Counted from the stretch's first letter, positions 47,271 to 56,740 are shown. The stretch is 64,000 bases of DNA from DATLFA01 sp035525225 (GCA_035525225.1 DATLFA010000049.1:62001-126000); one strand, 5' to 3'. The notes: generated by a model from the sequence alone, not told the origin. Translations and numbers: made by a program.

Positions 47271-48146
47271 TCATCGACGAAGGCTCACGACGAGGACTCT
47301 GAGCTGTTTCAGCATGCGTCCGGGGTAACTGCTGGCGAGACCGGGAAAGCGCGTCGAGAGTTGACGGAGCCATCGATGTGATGGTCCGGTCGTGACAAGG
47401 CTGCGGCGCTCGAACGCGGCGTCGAGTGCTTGCCGTGCGACCTGTTCGGCGGTGGCCCATCTGCTCTCGGCAATCTCAGGCGACATGCCGTTGCGCTCGA
47501 AGTACCTCGTTCGCGTATATCCGGCGAGGACAGTGGTGGAGGTGATGTTGGTGTCGGAGAGTTCCTTCGACAGCGACTGCCCGAAGTTCGTCACGAACGC
47601 CTTCGTAGCGACGTACAACGCGTGGCCGGCGACCGGGCCTCTGGAAGCAGCAGACGAGACATGGACGAGACAACCTCGGTCGGCCTCGATCATGCGGGGT
47701 AGCGCGGCATGCGTCAGCCGAACCAGCGCTTCGTTGTTGACGCGCATCGTTTCGTGAAGATCGACCGACGAGAGATCGGCCAACGCGCCCGCGCGTCCAA
47801 CACCGGCGTTGTTGACCAACAGGTCGATCATCGGGTCGGCGTCACGGATCGAGGAAACCACGGTGGCGACGCCATGCTCATCGCTCAGATCGGCGCGGAT
47901 GACCTCCACGTGCACTCCGAGCATGCGAGCCCGATCGGCCACGATCTCCAACGCGCGCAGGTCCCGGCCCACAACGACGAGATCGACGCCGCGGACGGCA
48001 AGTTCGTCGGCGAACGCTTCGCCGATACCAGACGACGCACCGGTGACGAGCGCCCGACGCCACGGGGACGGCGCTGGGGCCAACGCAACCGCGTCGGTAC
48101 CAGCCGTGGCAACCCTCGTGCCTTCACGTACCCCGGTGTCTGTCAT
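47271..48146 (-). CDS. Short-chain dehydrogenase/reductase
   Basis: The protein has 291 residues. RALVTGASSGIGEAFADELA gives the Rossmann motif TGxxxGIG. DLLVNNAGVGRAG, VHVSSAAS and YVATKAFV give NNAG, the catalytic Ser and the YxxxK. The substrate is unknown. There is a basic extension before the Rossmann fold. It starts 24 nt after a region of AT-rich sequence that could hold its promoter. Confidence 0.87.
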   Translation of the reverse strand: MTDTGVREGTRVATAGTDAVALAPAPSPWRRALVTGASSGIGEAFADELAVRGVDLVVVGRDLRALEIVADRARMLGVHVEVIRADLSDEHGVATVVSSIRDADPMIDLLVNNAGVGRAGALADLSSVDLHETMRVNNEALVRLTHAALPRMIEADRGCLVHVSSAASRGPVAGHALYVATKAFVTNFGQSLSKELSDTNITSTTVLAGYTRTRYFERNGMSPEIAESRWATAEQVARQALDAAFERRSLVTTGPSHRWLRQLSTRFPGLASSYPGRMLKQLRVLVVSLRR

Positions 48147-48324
48147 AGAGTTTCATACACTATCTTTACCTAGGAGTCGAGTCCAGCGAGACGACGACTC
48201 GGTGCTCGTGTGCCCGATCGGGCGCGGTTGGTGGCGGCTCTCGCATGTGCTGTCGGCGTGGCGTCCGTCGATGTTCGGAACGTCTCACTGAACGTACCGA
48301 TAGGAACCGAGCTCTCGGATCGCC

Positions 48325-48550
48325 GTATTTCCAGTCGATCTCGTTGGGTCTCGAAGGTGCGTTCTTTCTCGCCGGCCACATCGGCAACCGAGCCATGTCG
48401 ATCCACGACGTGTTCGGTCGGTACGAGGCCTTCATGTACCAGCAGTGGCTGCGGGTCTACATGCGCACTCGGATGATCAAGCACAACAAGGACCTGCTCG
48501 AATCGGTCGACGACACTTTCGGCCTGCTCGAGAAGATGCACGTCTTCTGA
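48325..48550 (+). pseudogene. C-terminal gene fragment of unrecognised family
   Basis: The frame reads YFQSISLGLEGAFFLAGHIG, then MSIHDVFGRYEAFMYQQWLR, then MRTRMIKHNKDLLESVDDTF, then GLLEKMHVF, ending at TGA 48548-48550. The composition is protein-like and helical, and it resembles the end of a larger enzyme. No sensible start or upstream part exists in 48147-48324. The family was not identified. Confidence 0.35.
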
Positions 48551-48576
48551 GCCGACAACCGAGCCCCGTAGATCGA

Positions 48577-48963
48577 TCAGGCCACTTCCACATCCGTCTG
48601 AGAGAAGTCCCCGCCCGCGAACAACAGCGGTTGGCCCATCGAGCGCGCAAGCGCGTAAGAGAACGTGTCACCGAAATTGAGGCCCGCTCGGTGTCGCCCC
48701 TTGCCGAACCGACGCCAACACACGATCGCGGTCTCGGCAAGATCCGCATCCACCGCCACAATCTGGACATCGATCCGCGCCAGCAGCTCCTCGAGCAGCT
48801 GAGTGCCCGAGGGGCCGGCCTTGGCCTCGATGACGATCCCCAACTCCACACGCGTCGCCGCGGACATCACACAAGGTGACTCGACCAGCTTCCCCTCGAT
48901 CTCGTCACTTCCGGACTCACCGAATAGCAGCGCGACAATCGCGGACGTGTCGACGACGTTCAT
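48577..48963 (-). CDS. vapC: VapC-type PIN-domain toxin
   Basis: The protein has 128 residues. The acidic PIN residues are in NVVDTSAIVALLF (Asp), SAATRVELGIVIE (Glu), AGLNFGDTFSYALARS (Asp) and FAGGDFSQTDVEVA (Asp). The family cuts specific tRNA or rRNA. It overlaps the vapB stop by 4 bp. Loss of any of the four acids would inactivate it; all are present. Confidence 0.9.
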   Translation of the reverse strand: MNVVDTSAIVALLFGESGSDEIEGKLVESPCVMSAATRVELGIVIEAKAGPSGTQLLEELLARIDVQIVAVDADLAETAIVCWRRFGKGRHRAGLNFGDTFSYALARSMGQPLLFAGGDFSQTDVEVA

Positions 48964-49202
48964 GCCGGCAAACCATGGTCGTCGTACCCAATGATGTCGT
49001 CGGGATCACGTGCATCGAGCTCGGGCAGCAACCGGAACCGTTCGACGATGTCAGCGAGGTCACGGTCGCGGCGACGTCTTCGCTCGGCGTCGAGCCGCGC
49101 CTCCAGCGATGCCACCACGGCATCGGTGATGGACTCCCCCGTCAAAGCCGCCAGATCACGCGCCAACCGGTCGGCCTTTGCACTCTTGATACTCAGGGCC
49201 AT
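48960..49202 (-). CDS. vapB: VapB-type antitoxin
   Basis: The protein has 80 residues. It starts MALSIKSAKADRLARDLAAL, then TGESITDAVVASLEARL, the usual RHH-type DNA-binding part of the Rv0623-like VapB group. The rest is a basic then acidic tail that should block VapC. A -10-like TATACT begins 13 nt before the ATG and ends 7 nt before it, with no ribosome site, so the transcript may be leaderless. Confidence 0.85.
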   Translation of the reverse strand: MALSIKSAKADRLARDLAALTGESITDAVVASLEARLDAERRRRRDRDLADIVERFRLLPELDARDPDDIIGYDDHGLPA

Positions 49203-49230
49203 AGGTAGAAGTATACCCTTGAAGGTAGAA
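49203..49230 (-). promoter_or_regulatory. vapBC promoter with direct repeats
   Basis: AGGTAGAA occurs at 49203-49210 and 49223-49230, 20 bp apart (two helical turns). On the minus strand TATACT (49215-49210) is a good -10 element 7 nt before the vapB ATG. The repeats flank it as expected of an autoregulatory operator. Confidence 0.5.
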
Positions 49231-49376
49231 AGGTGACCAGAGCGGGGCCCGGATCGGCACCGTCCTCAGCGCCTCGAGCGGATGTCTCCGTGCCAAGGCG
49301 CCGGCGTTTGGGCTAACCCCGGGGCTAAACCTGAGCGAAACCCTGAAGATCTCAGGACCAGAAGTCGTCCCACTGT

Positions 49377-50049
49377 GCAGGTCGAAGAACTGCTCGACCG
49401 AGCGACCGCGCTCGAGACCGAACCCGGCTACGACCCTGCGAGCCGGGCCTTGCCCGATTCGTCGAAGCACTCGCACACGTCTACGCGGGCGATCTCGCCC
49501 GGTACGTGGCGCTCGCCGTGAGGTCGCCTACGCGTTGTGGACCGCAGGCCTCGCGCATGCCAACACCGACCCGCAGCGCGCGCTGGCGGCCTGGGATGAA
49601 GGAGTTTCCGTGGTGCAGGAGCACAAGGTCCACTTCTTCGAGGGCTTCCTTGCACCCGACGCGGCTCGGCTGCACACCGTCCACGGCGACCCCGCGACCG
49701 CACTGGGTTTTTCGAACGGCTCGGCTACCTCGAACCGGCCGCGACGCTCTACGCCGCGATCACGCGCGAGCCGGCGAGCCTCCACCACGTGCCGGACCTC
49801 GTCGATCTCGGCGATCGTCTGGCGAACAGGCTGGGCGCAACCGTGTTCGCAGCGTGCACCTCGGCCGGGTCGATGCTCGACCTCAACACGGCCGCAGTTC
49901 ACACGCTGGCGCAGATCGACCTCGTTCGCCGCGAGCTCGCCACGGCGCGCGCGGGCCGGCACTCTCCCGGCGGCCTCTCGAACCGCGCCGGGGCAACCCG
50001 CTGGGCCATCGAGCACGGTCTGGTCGAGATTTCCACAATCCAACGATGA
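49377..50049 (+). pseudogene. TPR-rich C-terminal part of a regulator/ATPase, frameshifted
   Basis: Pieces in different frames read VEELLDRATALETEPGYDP, LARFVEALAHVYAGDLARYV, LWTAGLAHANTDPQRALAAW, DEGVSVVQEHKVHFFEGFLA, then LEPAATLYAAITREPASLHH and RLANRLGATVFAACTSAGSM. Together they form helical repeats like those at the end of large ATP-binding transcriptional regulators or adenylate cyclases. Three shifts and no N-terminal ATPase are seen. The stop is at 50047-50049. Confidence 0.6.
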
Positions 50050-50093
50050 GAACCGCCCGAAGCCAACGACCTACTCCATATCGACCGCTGATC

Positions 50094-50990
50094 TCAGTCG
50101 TGGCGGAACAGTGGAACGACGTCACTGGCGAATCGTTGCAACTCGTCGAGGTCGAACGGCGAACGCACCGCCAAGATGATCCATTCCGCTCCGTGTTCGG
50201 CGTAGTGATCGAGCTTGTCTGCGACCTGGGCCGGCGAACCACCGAGAGTTGCCGGACGCATCTGCTCGGCCGTGACGCCGTAGCGGTCACGTAGCGTGTG
50301 CTCGAACGCCTCGCCGTCGGACAGGATCAACGGGAGAGTGGCGCCGATCGTCAGCGATGACGACGCGCGTTCGTTGATATACGCGCAGCTGCGGCCGAAG
50401 TCGTCCGGCGACATGAAGTTCGCGTTCCAACCGTCACCGTATCGAGCAGCGGCCTCGAGTGCTTTCGGCCCTTTGGCCCCGACCCAGATTCGCGGCGCGT
50501 GTTGCATCGGCTTCGGATCGCAGCGCGCATTGCGAAGCGTGACGAACTCGCCGTCGTAGTCGCTGAATTCGTTCGACCAGAGCGCGCGAAGAACCTCGAT
50601 TGTCTCCCTCATCCGCCGGAGCCGAACCGCGAACGGCTCGAACGGGATTCCGTACGCGTTGTATTCCTCCTCGTACCAGCCCGCGCCGATACCGACCTCG
50701 AGCCGGCCGTTCGACAAATGGTCGATCGTCACGAGTGACTTCGCCAGGACTGCGGGGTTGCGGTAGCCGGCCGAGTAGACGAGGCAACCGACGCGCACTC
50801 GTTCGGTGAGCGCCGCCAGCGCCGCGTGACAGGCAACGGCCTCGAACGATCCTGCCCCGTCTGCCCGCTGTGTGTAGAAGTGGTCCTGCCCGCTGATCCA
50901 GTCGTAGCCCATCGCTTCGATCTGTGCCCATACCCGGCACACGTCGGACATCTCACACATTGCGGTCGATACCTGAACGCCGAACTGCAT
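50094..50990 (-). CDS. LLM-class flavin/F420-dependent oxidoreductase
   Basis: The protein has 298 residues with a bacterial luciferase-like TIM barrel. Motifs are MQFGVQVST, AMGYDWISGQDHFY, RVRVGCLVYSAGYRNPAVLA, SNGRLEVGIGAGWYEEEYNA and RIWVGAKGPKALEAAARYGD. Actinobacterial members commonly use F420 or FMN for redox of small substrates. ATG 50990 is preceded by a weak GAAC-type site. Confidence 0.88.
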   Translation of the reverse strand: MQFGVQVSTAMCEMSDVCRVWAQIEAMGYDWISGQDHFYTQRADGAGSFEAVACHAALAALTERVRVGCLVYSAGYRNPAVLAKSLVTIDHLSNGRLEVGIGAGWYEEEYNAYGIPFEPFAVRLRRMRETIEVLRALWSNEFSDYDGEFVTLRNARCDPKPMQHAPRIWVGAKGPKALEAAARYGDGWNANFMSPDDFGRSCAYINERASSSLTIGATLPLILSDGEAFEHTLRDRYGVTAEQMRPATLGGSPAQVADKLDHYAEHGAEWIILAVRSPFDLDELQRFASDVVPLFRHD

Positions 50991-51103
50991 CGCGCCTTGT
51001 CTAGTTCGATCGCCACCCTCTCGCTGCAGCGATCATGGGGATGGGGGCGGGGACGCGGCTCGGGGCGCGCCGCTGATCGAGCATGGTGTGGCGGGACCGT
51101 CGT

Positions 51104-51418
51104 TCAATCCGCCCAAACCAGTGCGCGACGGCGTCGAACCGCGCGCGGTACAAAGTGGCCGACAACAGCGCCGACCAAGACGGCAACGGCGATTACGAGC
51201 CACAAACGTGTATTCCATGTCCACCACAGGACATCGAGCGTGGCGCTCTCATCGCCGTTTTGCACAATCACGATTGCGGCGAACAGCACGACGGCGGCCC
51301 CTACCACGAGACCAGCGTCAAATGCCCGCCCGGGTCGGCGCGCCAGCGTACGGGAACGCGCAAGCTGCTCTTCAGCAGCGAGCGGCCGATCCGATGGTTT
51401 GCGATTGAGGACTGACAA
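51104..51418 (-). CDS. LapA-domain (DUF1049) small membrane protein
   Basis: The protein has 104 residues with a charged N-terminus and two membrane helices: VVGAAVVLFAAIVIVQN and LWLVIAVAVLVGAVVGHFVP, ending RAVRRRR. This is the lipopolysaccharide-assembly-like LapA_dom pattern. TTG 51418 is preferred because GGGAG lies 5 bp before it; ATG 51457 is further upstream without a ribosome site. Confidence 0.72.
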   Translation of the reverse strand: MSVLNRKPSDRPLAAEEQLARSRTLARRPGRAFDAGLVVGAAVVLFAAIVIVQNGDESATLDVLWWTWNTRLWLVIAVAVLVGAVVGHFVPRAVRRRRALVWAD

Positions 51419-51678
51419 TGTCGCTCCCTCTCTCGAGTTGCCGGTAGGACTGAGCATGCCGCCGTGGCGTCCGATTGCCAGGCGAGTCGCGGCGATCGAC
51501 TGACTTGGCCGAGGTCTCCGAGCATCAGTATCGACTGAGGACGTGTCGGTGCAGTCGCGAGAAGATTGCATTCTTGCGCGAACCGTGGTCGCTGATCCCG
51601 ACCGTTCCCGCCATGACTTTGACGCCCGACTGTCCTCGCCGACGCATCCACCCCGGCGGCCCGCGGCATGATGGCCCC

Positions 51679-52754
51679 GTGACGATCAAGTTGCAGGTCG
51701 AACCAGGAGACCGCACTGACGATGTGACGGGCGAAGTCACTGATTCGGTACAGTCGATTCTGGAAACGCTCACGGATGGTCTGCCACGCGTCGGTATCGC
51801 CGCTGGAATCATCGTCGTCGGCTATGTGCTCAGTCGACTGGTGCGACGGATCGTCCGAACCGCCTCCAGTGGGATCGATACACGCCGAGCTTTCGTGAGG
51901 TGATATCGAAGCTTGCCGGCTGGATCTTCCTGTTTGCCTCGGTTCTCGTGTCGCTTGCCGTCACGTTTCCGTCGATTCGGCCGGTGAATCTGCTCGCAGG
52001 ATTGGGCTTCTTCTCGGTCGCCATTGGCTTCGCGTTTCAAGACATTCTCGAGAACACGCTGTCCGGAGTGCTGTTGCGGTTTCGTCAGCCGTTTCGCTCG
52101 GGCGACGAGATCGCGGTAGCGGGTTACGAAGGGACGGTAGAAGGCATCACCATCCGAGAGACGCGGATTCGCCAGTACGACGGGCAGCTCCTGCTCGTTC
52201 CGAACCGAGACGTCTACAAAAATGTGATTCGAGTGCAAACCTCGAGGGCGGACCGGCTGTTGACGATTGTTGTGGGTGTCGCCTACGACGCCGATCTCCA
52301 GACTGTCCGTCGCGTTGTGCTGGACTCGCTGCGAGATGTCGATACCGTCGCGGCCGAGCCACAACCAGAGGCGTTGGTGCAGCAGTTGGGTGGATCTGCT
52401 GTCGAAATCGGTGTTCGGTTTTGGTCCAACTCGCGCCAATTGAATGCAGTGCGTGCAAGGGATGATGCCATCTCGGCGGTGAAAGCGGCGTTGGATGCGG
52501 CCGGAATCGACATACCGCCCGCAATAATCGAACTCAAGTCGAGCGACAACGAGACTCAGATACGCGATCGAACCCCGCACCAGTACACGGCCGACGTTCT
52601 CCCAGCTGTCGAAAAACACGCTCTCGCGCTACCCCGATGGTGCCTGCCTCACACAAACCTTCGCCGCGAGTCGCCGCACACGCACGCCCGGCGCATTGAC
52701 GAGTCCAGTGTGCCCCGACCCGAGATCGTTCACGCGGACACATTGCGTTCGTGA
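51679..52754 (+). CDS. MscS-type mechanosensitive channel, one frameshift
   Basis: The GTG at 51679 starts VTIKLQVEPGDRTDDVTGEV, then GIAAGIIVVGYVLSRLVRRI. Around 51875 the frame shifts; the new frame continues DRYTPSFREVISKLAGWIFL, the pore helix GLGFFSVAIGFAFQDILENT, then LSGVLLRFRQPFRSGDEIAV, YEGTVEGITIRETRIRQYDG and VPNRDVYKNVIRV. The C-terminal 60 residues (after KSSDNETQI) are divergent. One added or removed base restores a normal channel, so an error is possible. Confidence 0.8.
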
Positions 52755-52776
52755 CCACTGTGCAGCGGGCGACACA

Positions 52777-52819
52777 GGGGGCACTGGGCATGAGTAAACA
52801 GCCGGGGCACTGGGCATGA
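52777..52819 (+). repeat. Tandem direct repeat (27-bp period)
   Basis: GGGGCACTGGGCATGA occurs at 52777-52792 and again at 52804-52819. It lies between the MscS gene and the small gene at 52872. Its role is unknown; it may be slippage or the footprint of an inserted element. Confidence 0.75.
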
Positions 52820-52871
52820 ATACTCCGCGGTTGTGCCCACGAGGCCTTCCCACAAGACCTGGAGGTCGGCG

Positions 52872-53132
52872 ATGACCAGCACACACAGAGCGTCCGAAAA
52901 GCTGGTGGGTGACGTCGACACCGGTCAGATCGAGTCGGTGCACGTGCGTTATCTCGACTTGACCGGCGACGGCACACCCGACGCGGTGGAGCGCGTTACT
53001 CGCAGATCAATTCGAGGTCGCGACCTTGGTGCTGAATTGGTTGAAGAGACGAGGCGTCTTGCGTTCGGCATCGGAATTGATGGCAAGCCCACTGGAGTCA
53101 GGGAGCAAACGGGCGTTCTGCTGCAAATCTGA
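52872..53132 (+). CDS. Small hypothetical protein with a DLTGDGTPD motif
   Basis: The protein has 86 residues. ATG 52872 has GGAGG 6 bp upstream. VRYLDLTGDGTPDAVERVTR resembles the start of Ca-binding VCBS/FG-GAP-type or lineage-specific actinobacterial small proteins; the rest (RLAFGIGIDGKPTG) is beta-like. There is no signal peptide. No family assigned. Confidence 0.5.
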   Translation: MTSTHRASEKLVGDVDTGQIESVHVRYLDLTGDGTPDAVERVTRRSIRGRDLGAELVEETRRLAFGIGIDGKPTGVREQTGVLLQI

Positions 53133-53214
53133 GACGCCGGGCGCGTGACCCGGTTGAACGACGAACGTTCGTGCACGACGCGTCTGGGCGTTGAGTGCCA
53201 TCAAGGAGCGCCAT

Positions 53215-53760
53215 ATGAGTCTTGCCCCACCTGCCCCTCCCGGGTGGGACTACAACCCGTCGGGTTGGTCACAGCGCCTCCCGATCGCGGGCGTGGCGCT
53301 CGTCGGCTTCGGCATCGCTGCGTATCTGACCGCGTTCCAGATCGGTGTGATCGAGCGGGTTTGGGAGCCGGTGTTCGGCTCGGGTAGCGAAAGAGTCCTC
53401 ACGTCGGAGGTGTCGAAAATTCTGCCAGTACCAGACGCGGCGCTTGGTGCCGCCGGCTATTTGCTGGACGCGGTGGCGGCAGTGATCGGTGGGCCCGATC
53501 GGTGGCGGCGCCAACCCTGGGTGGTGGTGTTGTTCGGAGTGGCGGTAGGCCCTCTCGGAGTTGCCAGCATCGTGCTCGTCGTTCTCCAACCGGTGATGTT
53601 CGATTCGTTCTGCACGCTGTGCCTGGCGTCCGCGCTGATCTCGGTCGTGATGATCGGACCTGCGATGGACGAGGTCCTCGCGAGCCTGCAGGTGTTGGCT
53701 CGCGTCCGTAGGCGAGGAGAGCCGGTCTTGCACGCGTTCTGGCATGGGGCCGAGGGATGA
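53215..53760 (+). CDS. Vitamin K epoxide reductase (VKOR)-family membrane protein
   Basis: The protein has 181 residues and four membrane segments. SFCTLCLASALISVVMI gives the CxxC quinone-side pair of VKOR. The loop cysteine pair found in disulfide-generating VKORs is absent, so it may be a specialised relative. ATG 53215 has AAGGAG upstream. It overlaps the SPW gene by 4 bp; VKOR-SPW pairs are familiar in actinobacteria. Confidence 0.72.
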   Translation: MSLAPPAPPGWDYNPSGWSQRLPIAGVALVGFGIAAYLTAFQIGVIERVWEPVFGSGSERVLTSEVSKILPVPDAALGAAGYLLDAVAAVIGGPDRWRRQPWVVVLFGVAVGPLGVASIVLVVLQPVMFDSFCTLCLASALISVVMIGPAMDEVLASLQVLARVRRRGEPVLHAFWHGAEG

Positions 53761-54110
53761 TCGCGCAAGGTGTCGCGATCGCTACCGGCGCGTGGTTGAT
53801 GGTGGCGCCGCCGATACTCGACTATTCGGGCAGCCGGGCGGACGACGTCCATCGCTCGATCGGACCACTGCTCGTGACTTTCGGGATCATCGCTGTGAGC
53901 GGCGTCACGCGCACGCTGCACTGGGTCAACGTGGCCCTGGCGGGGTGCCTCCTGGCTACGCCACTTGCCGGCGGGCATCCCGCCCCGGCAACGGCAGCCG
54001 CGATTGTCTCCGCCGCCGCAGTGCTCGGCACCGCCCGCTTCACGGGCACGTCGACTCAGTCACAAGGCGGGGGCTGGAAGGCGTTGGGCACACCGACAGT
54101 CAGGAGATGA
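53757..54110 (+). CDS. SPW-repeat membrane protein
   Basis: The protein has 117 residues. GAWLMVAPPILDYSG and HWVNVALAGCLLATPLAGG resemble two SPW-type membrane repeats (WLMVAPxxLxY). It overlaps the VKOR stop as ATGA and its own stop abuts the SDR start, so VKOR, SPW and SDR form an operon. The function is unknown. Confidence 0.6.
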   Translation: MIAQGVAIATGAWLMVAPPILDYSGSRADDVHRSIGPLLVTFGIIAVSGVTRTLHWVNVALAGCLLATPLAGGHPAPATAAAIVSAAAVLGTARFTGTSTQSQGGGWKALGTPTVRR

Positions 54111-54112
54111 AC

Positions 54113-55096
54113 ATGGGGACGATCGTCATCACAGGAGCGAGCGCAGGAGTCGGGCGCGCGACAGCGCGTCTGTACGCGGCGCGAGGGGCGCGCATCGGGT
54201 TGCTGGCGCGTGGCCCGGACGGACTTCGCGCGACAGCGGAAGAAATCACCGCCGCTGGGGGACGGGCGCTTGCGGTCCCCACGGATGTAGCCGACCCCGC
54301 TGCGGTCGAGTCGGCGGCCGCGGCGGTCGAGCGCGAGTTCGGTCCGATCGACGTCTGGATCAACAATGCAATGGTCTCGGTGTTCTCACCGTTCACGGCG
54401 ATCACTCCGGAAGAGTTCCGCCGAGTCACTGACGTGACGTACCACGGGTACGTCAACGGGACGCGGGCAGCGCTATCGGTGATGCTGCCGCGCGACCGCG
54501 GCACCATCGTGCAGGTTGGCTCTGCACTCGCGTATCGGGGCATACCGATGCAGAGCGCGTACTGCGGCGCGAAGCATGCGGTGGAGGGCTTCAGCGAATC
54601 GATTCGGTGTGAACTACACGCGCGAGGCAGTCGGGTTCGCGTCGGGATGGTGCAGATGCCGGCATTGAACACGCCGCAGTTCGACTGGGTGCTTTCGCGT
54701 CTGCCGCGTCGTCCGCAGCCGGTACCGCCGATCTTTCAGCCCGAGGTCGCGGCTCGGGCGATAGTTCGCATGGCCGACAATCCCCGCAGAGAGATGTGGG
54801 TCGGCTGGCCGACCGCGCGGGCAATCATCTTGGCTCGGCTCGTGCCAGGCTTACTCGATCTCTACCTCGGATGGAAAGGCGTAACTGCACAGCAGACCGA
54901 CGAGCGCGCGGATCCGGATCGGCAAGCAAACCTTTGGGAGCCCGTGGCCGGAGACCATGGGGCTCACGGCGCGTTCGACGAGCGAGCGAAGGCATCGAGC
55001 GCGATGACGTGGTGGAGCATGCACCGGCCAACGCTCGGGGCCGCGACACAACTCGCTACGCGCTTCGTGCACCGCGCCGCCAAGAACAACGAGTGA
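54113..55096 (+). CDS. Short-chain dehydrogenase/reductase with C-terminal extension
   Basis: The protein has 327 residues. TIVITGASAGVGRATARLYA, VWINNAMVSVFS (NNA with the last Gly replaced by Met), VQVGSALAY and YCGAKHAVEGF (YxxxK) define an SDR. About 100 extra residues follow the core (VGWPTARAIILARLVPGLL). Many actinobacterial SDRs of this length act on lipid or steroid-like substrates. ATG 54113 has CAGGAG 6 bp upstream. An upstream reading extension (from 53744) overlaps the SPW gene and is not used. Confidence 0.82.
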   Translation: MGTIVITGASAGVGRATARLYAARGARIGLLARGPDGLRATAEEITAAGGRALAVPTDVADPAAVESAAAAVEREFGPIDVWINNAMVSVFSPFTAITPEEFRRVTDVTYHGYVNGTRAALSVMLPRDRGTIVQVGSALAYRGIPMQSAYCGAKHAVEGFSESIRCELHARGSRVRVGMVQMPALNTPQFDWVLSRLPRRPQPVPPIFQPEVAARAIVRMADNPRREMWVGWPTARAIILARLVPGLLDLYLGWKGVTAQQTDERADPDRQANLWEPVAGDHGAHGAFDERAKASSAMTWWSMHRPTLGAATQLATRFVHRAAKNNE

Positions 55097-55116
55097 CCGA
55101 TCGACGTGATACTGCG

Positions 55117-56740
55117 TTATGCGAGTTTCCGGTCTTCGGCGGGACCGCCGGAGCCCGACAGGTTGCGCGCGGTGTTCACCAGCGACACATGGGAGAACGC
55201 CTGAGGAAAGTTCCCGACGAGCCGCCGCGCCAGTGAATCGTACTCTTCGGACAACAACCCCAGATCGTTGCAGAGTGCGGTGAGCCGAGCGAAGAGATCG
55301 CGGGCCTCGTTGTGCCTGCCGAGCAGAGCGAGATTGTCGGCAAGCCAGAAGGAGCATGGGAGGAATGCCCCTTCGCCCGGCGGGAGGCCGTCAGACCCCG
55401 AATCGTCTTGCGGGTAACGCAGCACAAACCCATCTCGACACAGCCTCTGCTAGATGGCATTTACCGTGCCGACGACGCGGGGATCACTTGCGGGAAGGAA
55501 CCCGACCAACGGGATCATCAGCAGCGACCCATCGAGGCGTGTATCTCCGTAGGACTGCACGAACGACCCGAGATCAGGGTCGAAGCCTCGTTCGCAAACC
55601 TCGTCATGGATCTCTGCACGAAGTGCACGCCACCGAGTGACCGGACCGTCGAGCCCGCATTGCTCGACTGTCTTGACCGCCCGATCTGCCGCGACCCACG
55701 CCATCACCTTCGAGTGTGTGAAATGGCGACGTGGTCCGCGAACCTCCCAGATGCCGTCGTCGCGATCACGCCATCGTGATTCGAGCGTGTCGAGTAGCCC
55801 TCGCTGGAGGTCCCAGCCGGCCGCGCTGTGCGCAACGCCACTACGGGTGCCTTCATACATCACGTCCATGATCTCGCCATAGACGTCGAGTTGAAACTGA
55901 CGGGCCGCGGCGTTTCCGATGCGGACCGGGCTCGAGTTCTCGTAGCCAGGGAGCCAGTCGATCTCGATCTCCGGAAGTCGCCTCTCGCCGGCGACGCCGT
56001 ACATGATGTGCATGTCATCGGGTCGTCCCGCCACGGCGCGCAGCAGCCAGTCCCGCCAGGCGCTCGCTTCTCGCTCGTAGCCCGCACCCAGAAGTGAGTA
56101 CAGCGTGAAAGTCGCGTCTCTCACCCAGCAGTACCGATAGTCCCAGTTGCGCACTCCCCCTAGTTGTTCGGGTAGAGATGTCGTCGCGGCGGCTACGATT
56201 CCGCCGGTCGGCGCGTAGGTGAGAGCCTTCAGTGTCAGCAGCGAGCGCATCACGAGGTCACTCCACTCGCCGCCGTACGTGCAGCGGGCAGCCCACTTCT
56301 CCCACCATGACACAGTCTCCTCGAGCGCGCGCACGGGGTCGAGCATCGGCGGTAACGGTTCATGGGAAGGGTGCCACGTCAGCACCAACGAGACAGCGTC
56401 GCCTCGATCGACGTACGCGCCCGCTCACGCCCTCGATGCGCCGAACGATGTCCGGTCGCGCACCGCGCGGGGGCATGAAGTCGACCACTCGCACGCGGCC
56501 GTCCTCGCACTCGATCTCGCTTTCCAGCACGAGCGTGTTGCCGCGATAGCGACGGTGACAGCTGATGACCCGCGACGCGGGACGGAGTGTCCAACTGCCG
56601 TGCTCAGAGGTTCCGAGGAGGGCGGCGAAGCAGGCGTCAGAGTCGAAGCGCGGCAAGCACAGCCAATCGATGGCCCCGTCCCGGCTGATCAAGGCCGCAG
56701 CTTGCGTGTCGCCCACAAGGGCGTAATCCTCGATGCGCAT
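55117..56740 (-). pseudogene. GH15 (glucoamylase/trehalase-like) with internal deletion and amber stop
   Basis: The start MRIEDYALVGDTQAAALISR then DGAIDWLCLPRFDSDACFAA is the GH15 N-domain. At about 56410 the frame jumps from PDIVRRIEGV directly to VDRGDAVSLVLTWHPSHEPL; about 100 residues are missing. The catalytic domain then reads GGVRNWDYRYCWVRDATFTL and RRHFTHSKVMAWVAADRAV. TAG 55450-55452 interrupts VVGTVNAI*QRLCRDGFVLR in the same frame, after which FLPCSFWLADNLALLGRHNE continues. Deletion plus nonsense indicates true decay. Confidence 0.85.

Noticed and set aside
49156..49476. Minus-strand ORF covering the vapB promoter
   Set aside because: No ribosome site or family; it overlaps vapB and the repeat-containing promoter.
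53744..54112. Upstream extension of the SDR frame
   Set aside because: It overlaps the SPW gene; the Rossmann motif and ribosome site place the start at 54113.
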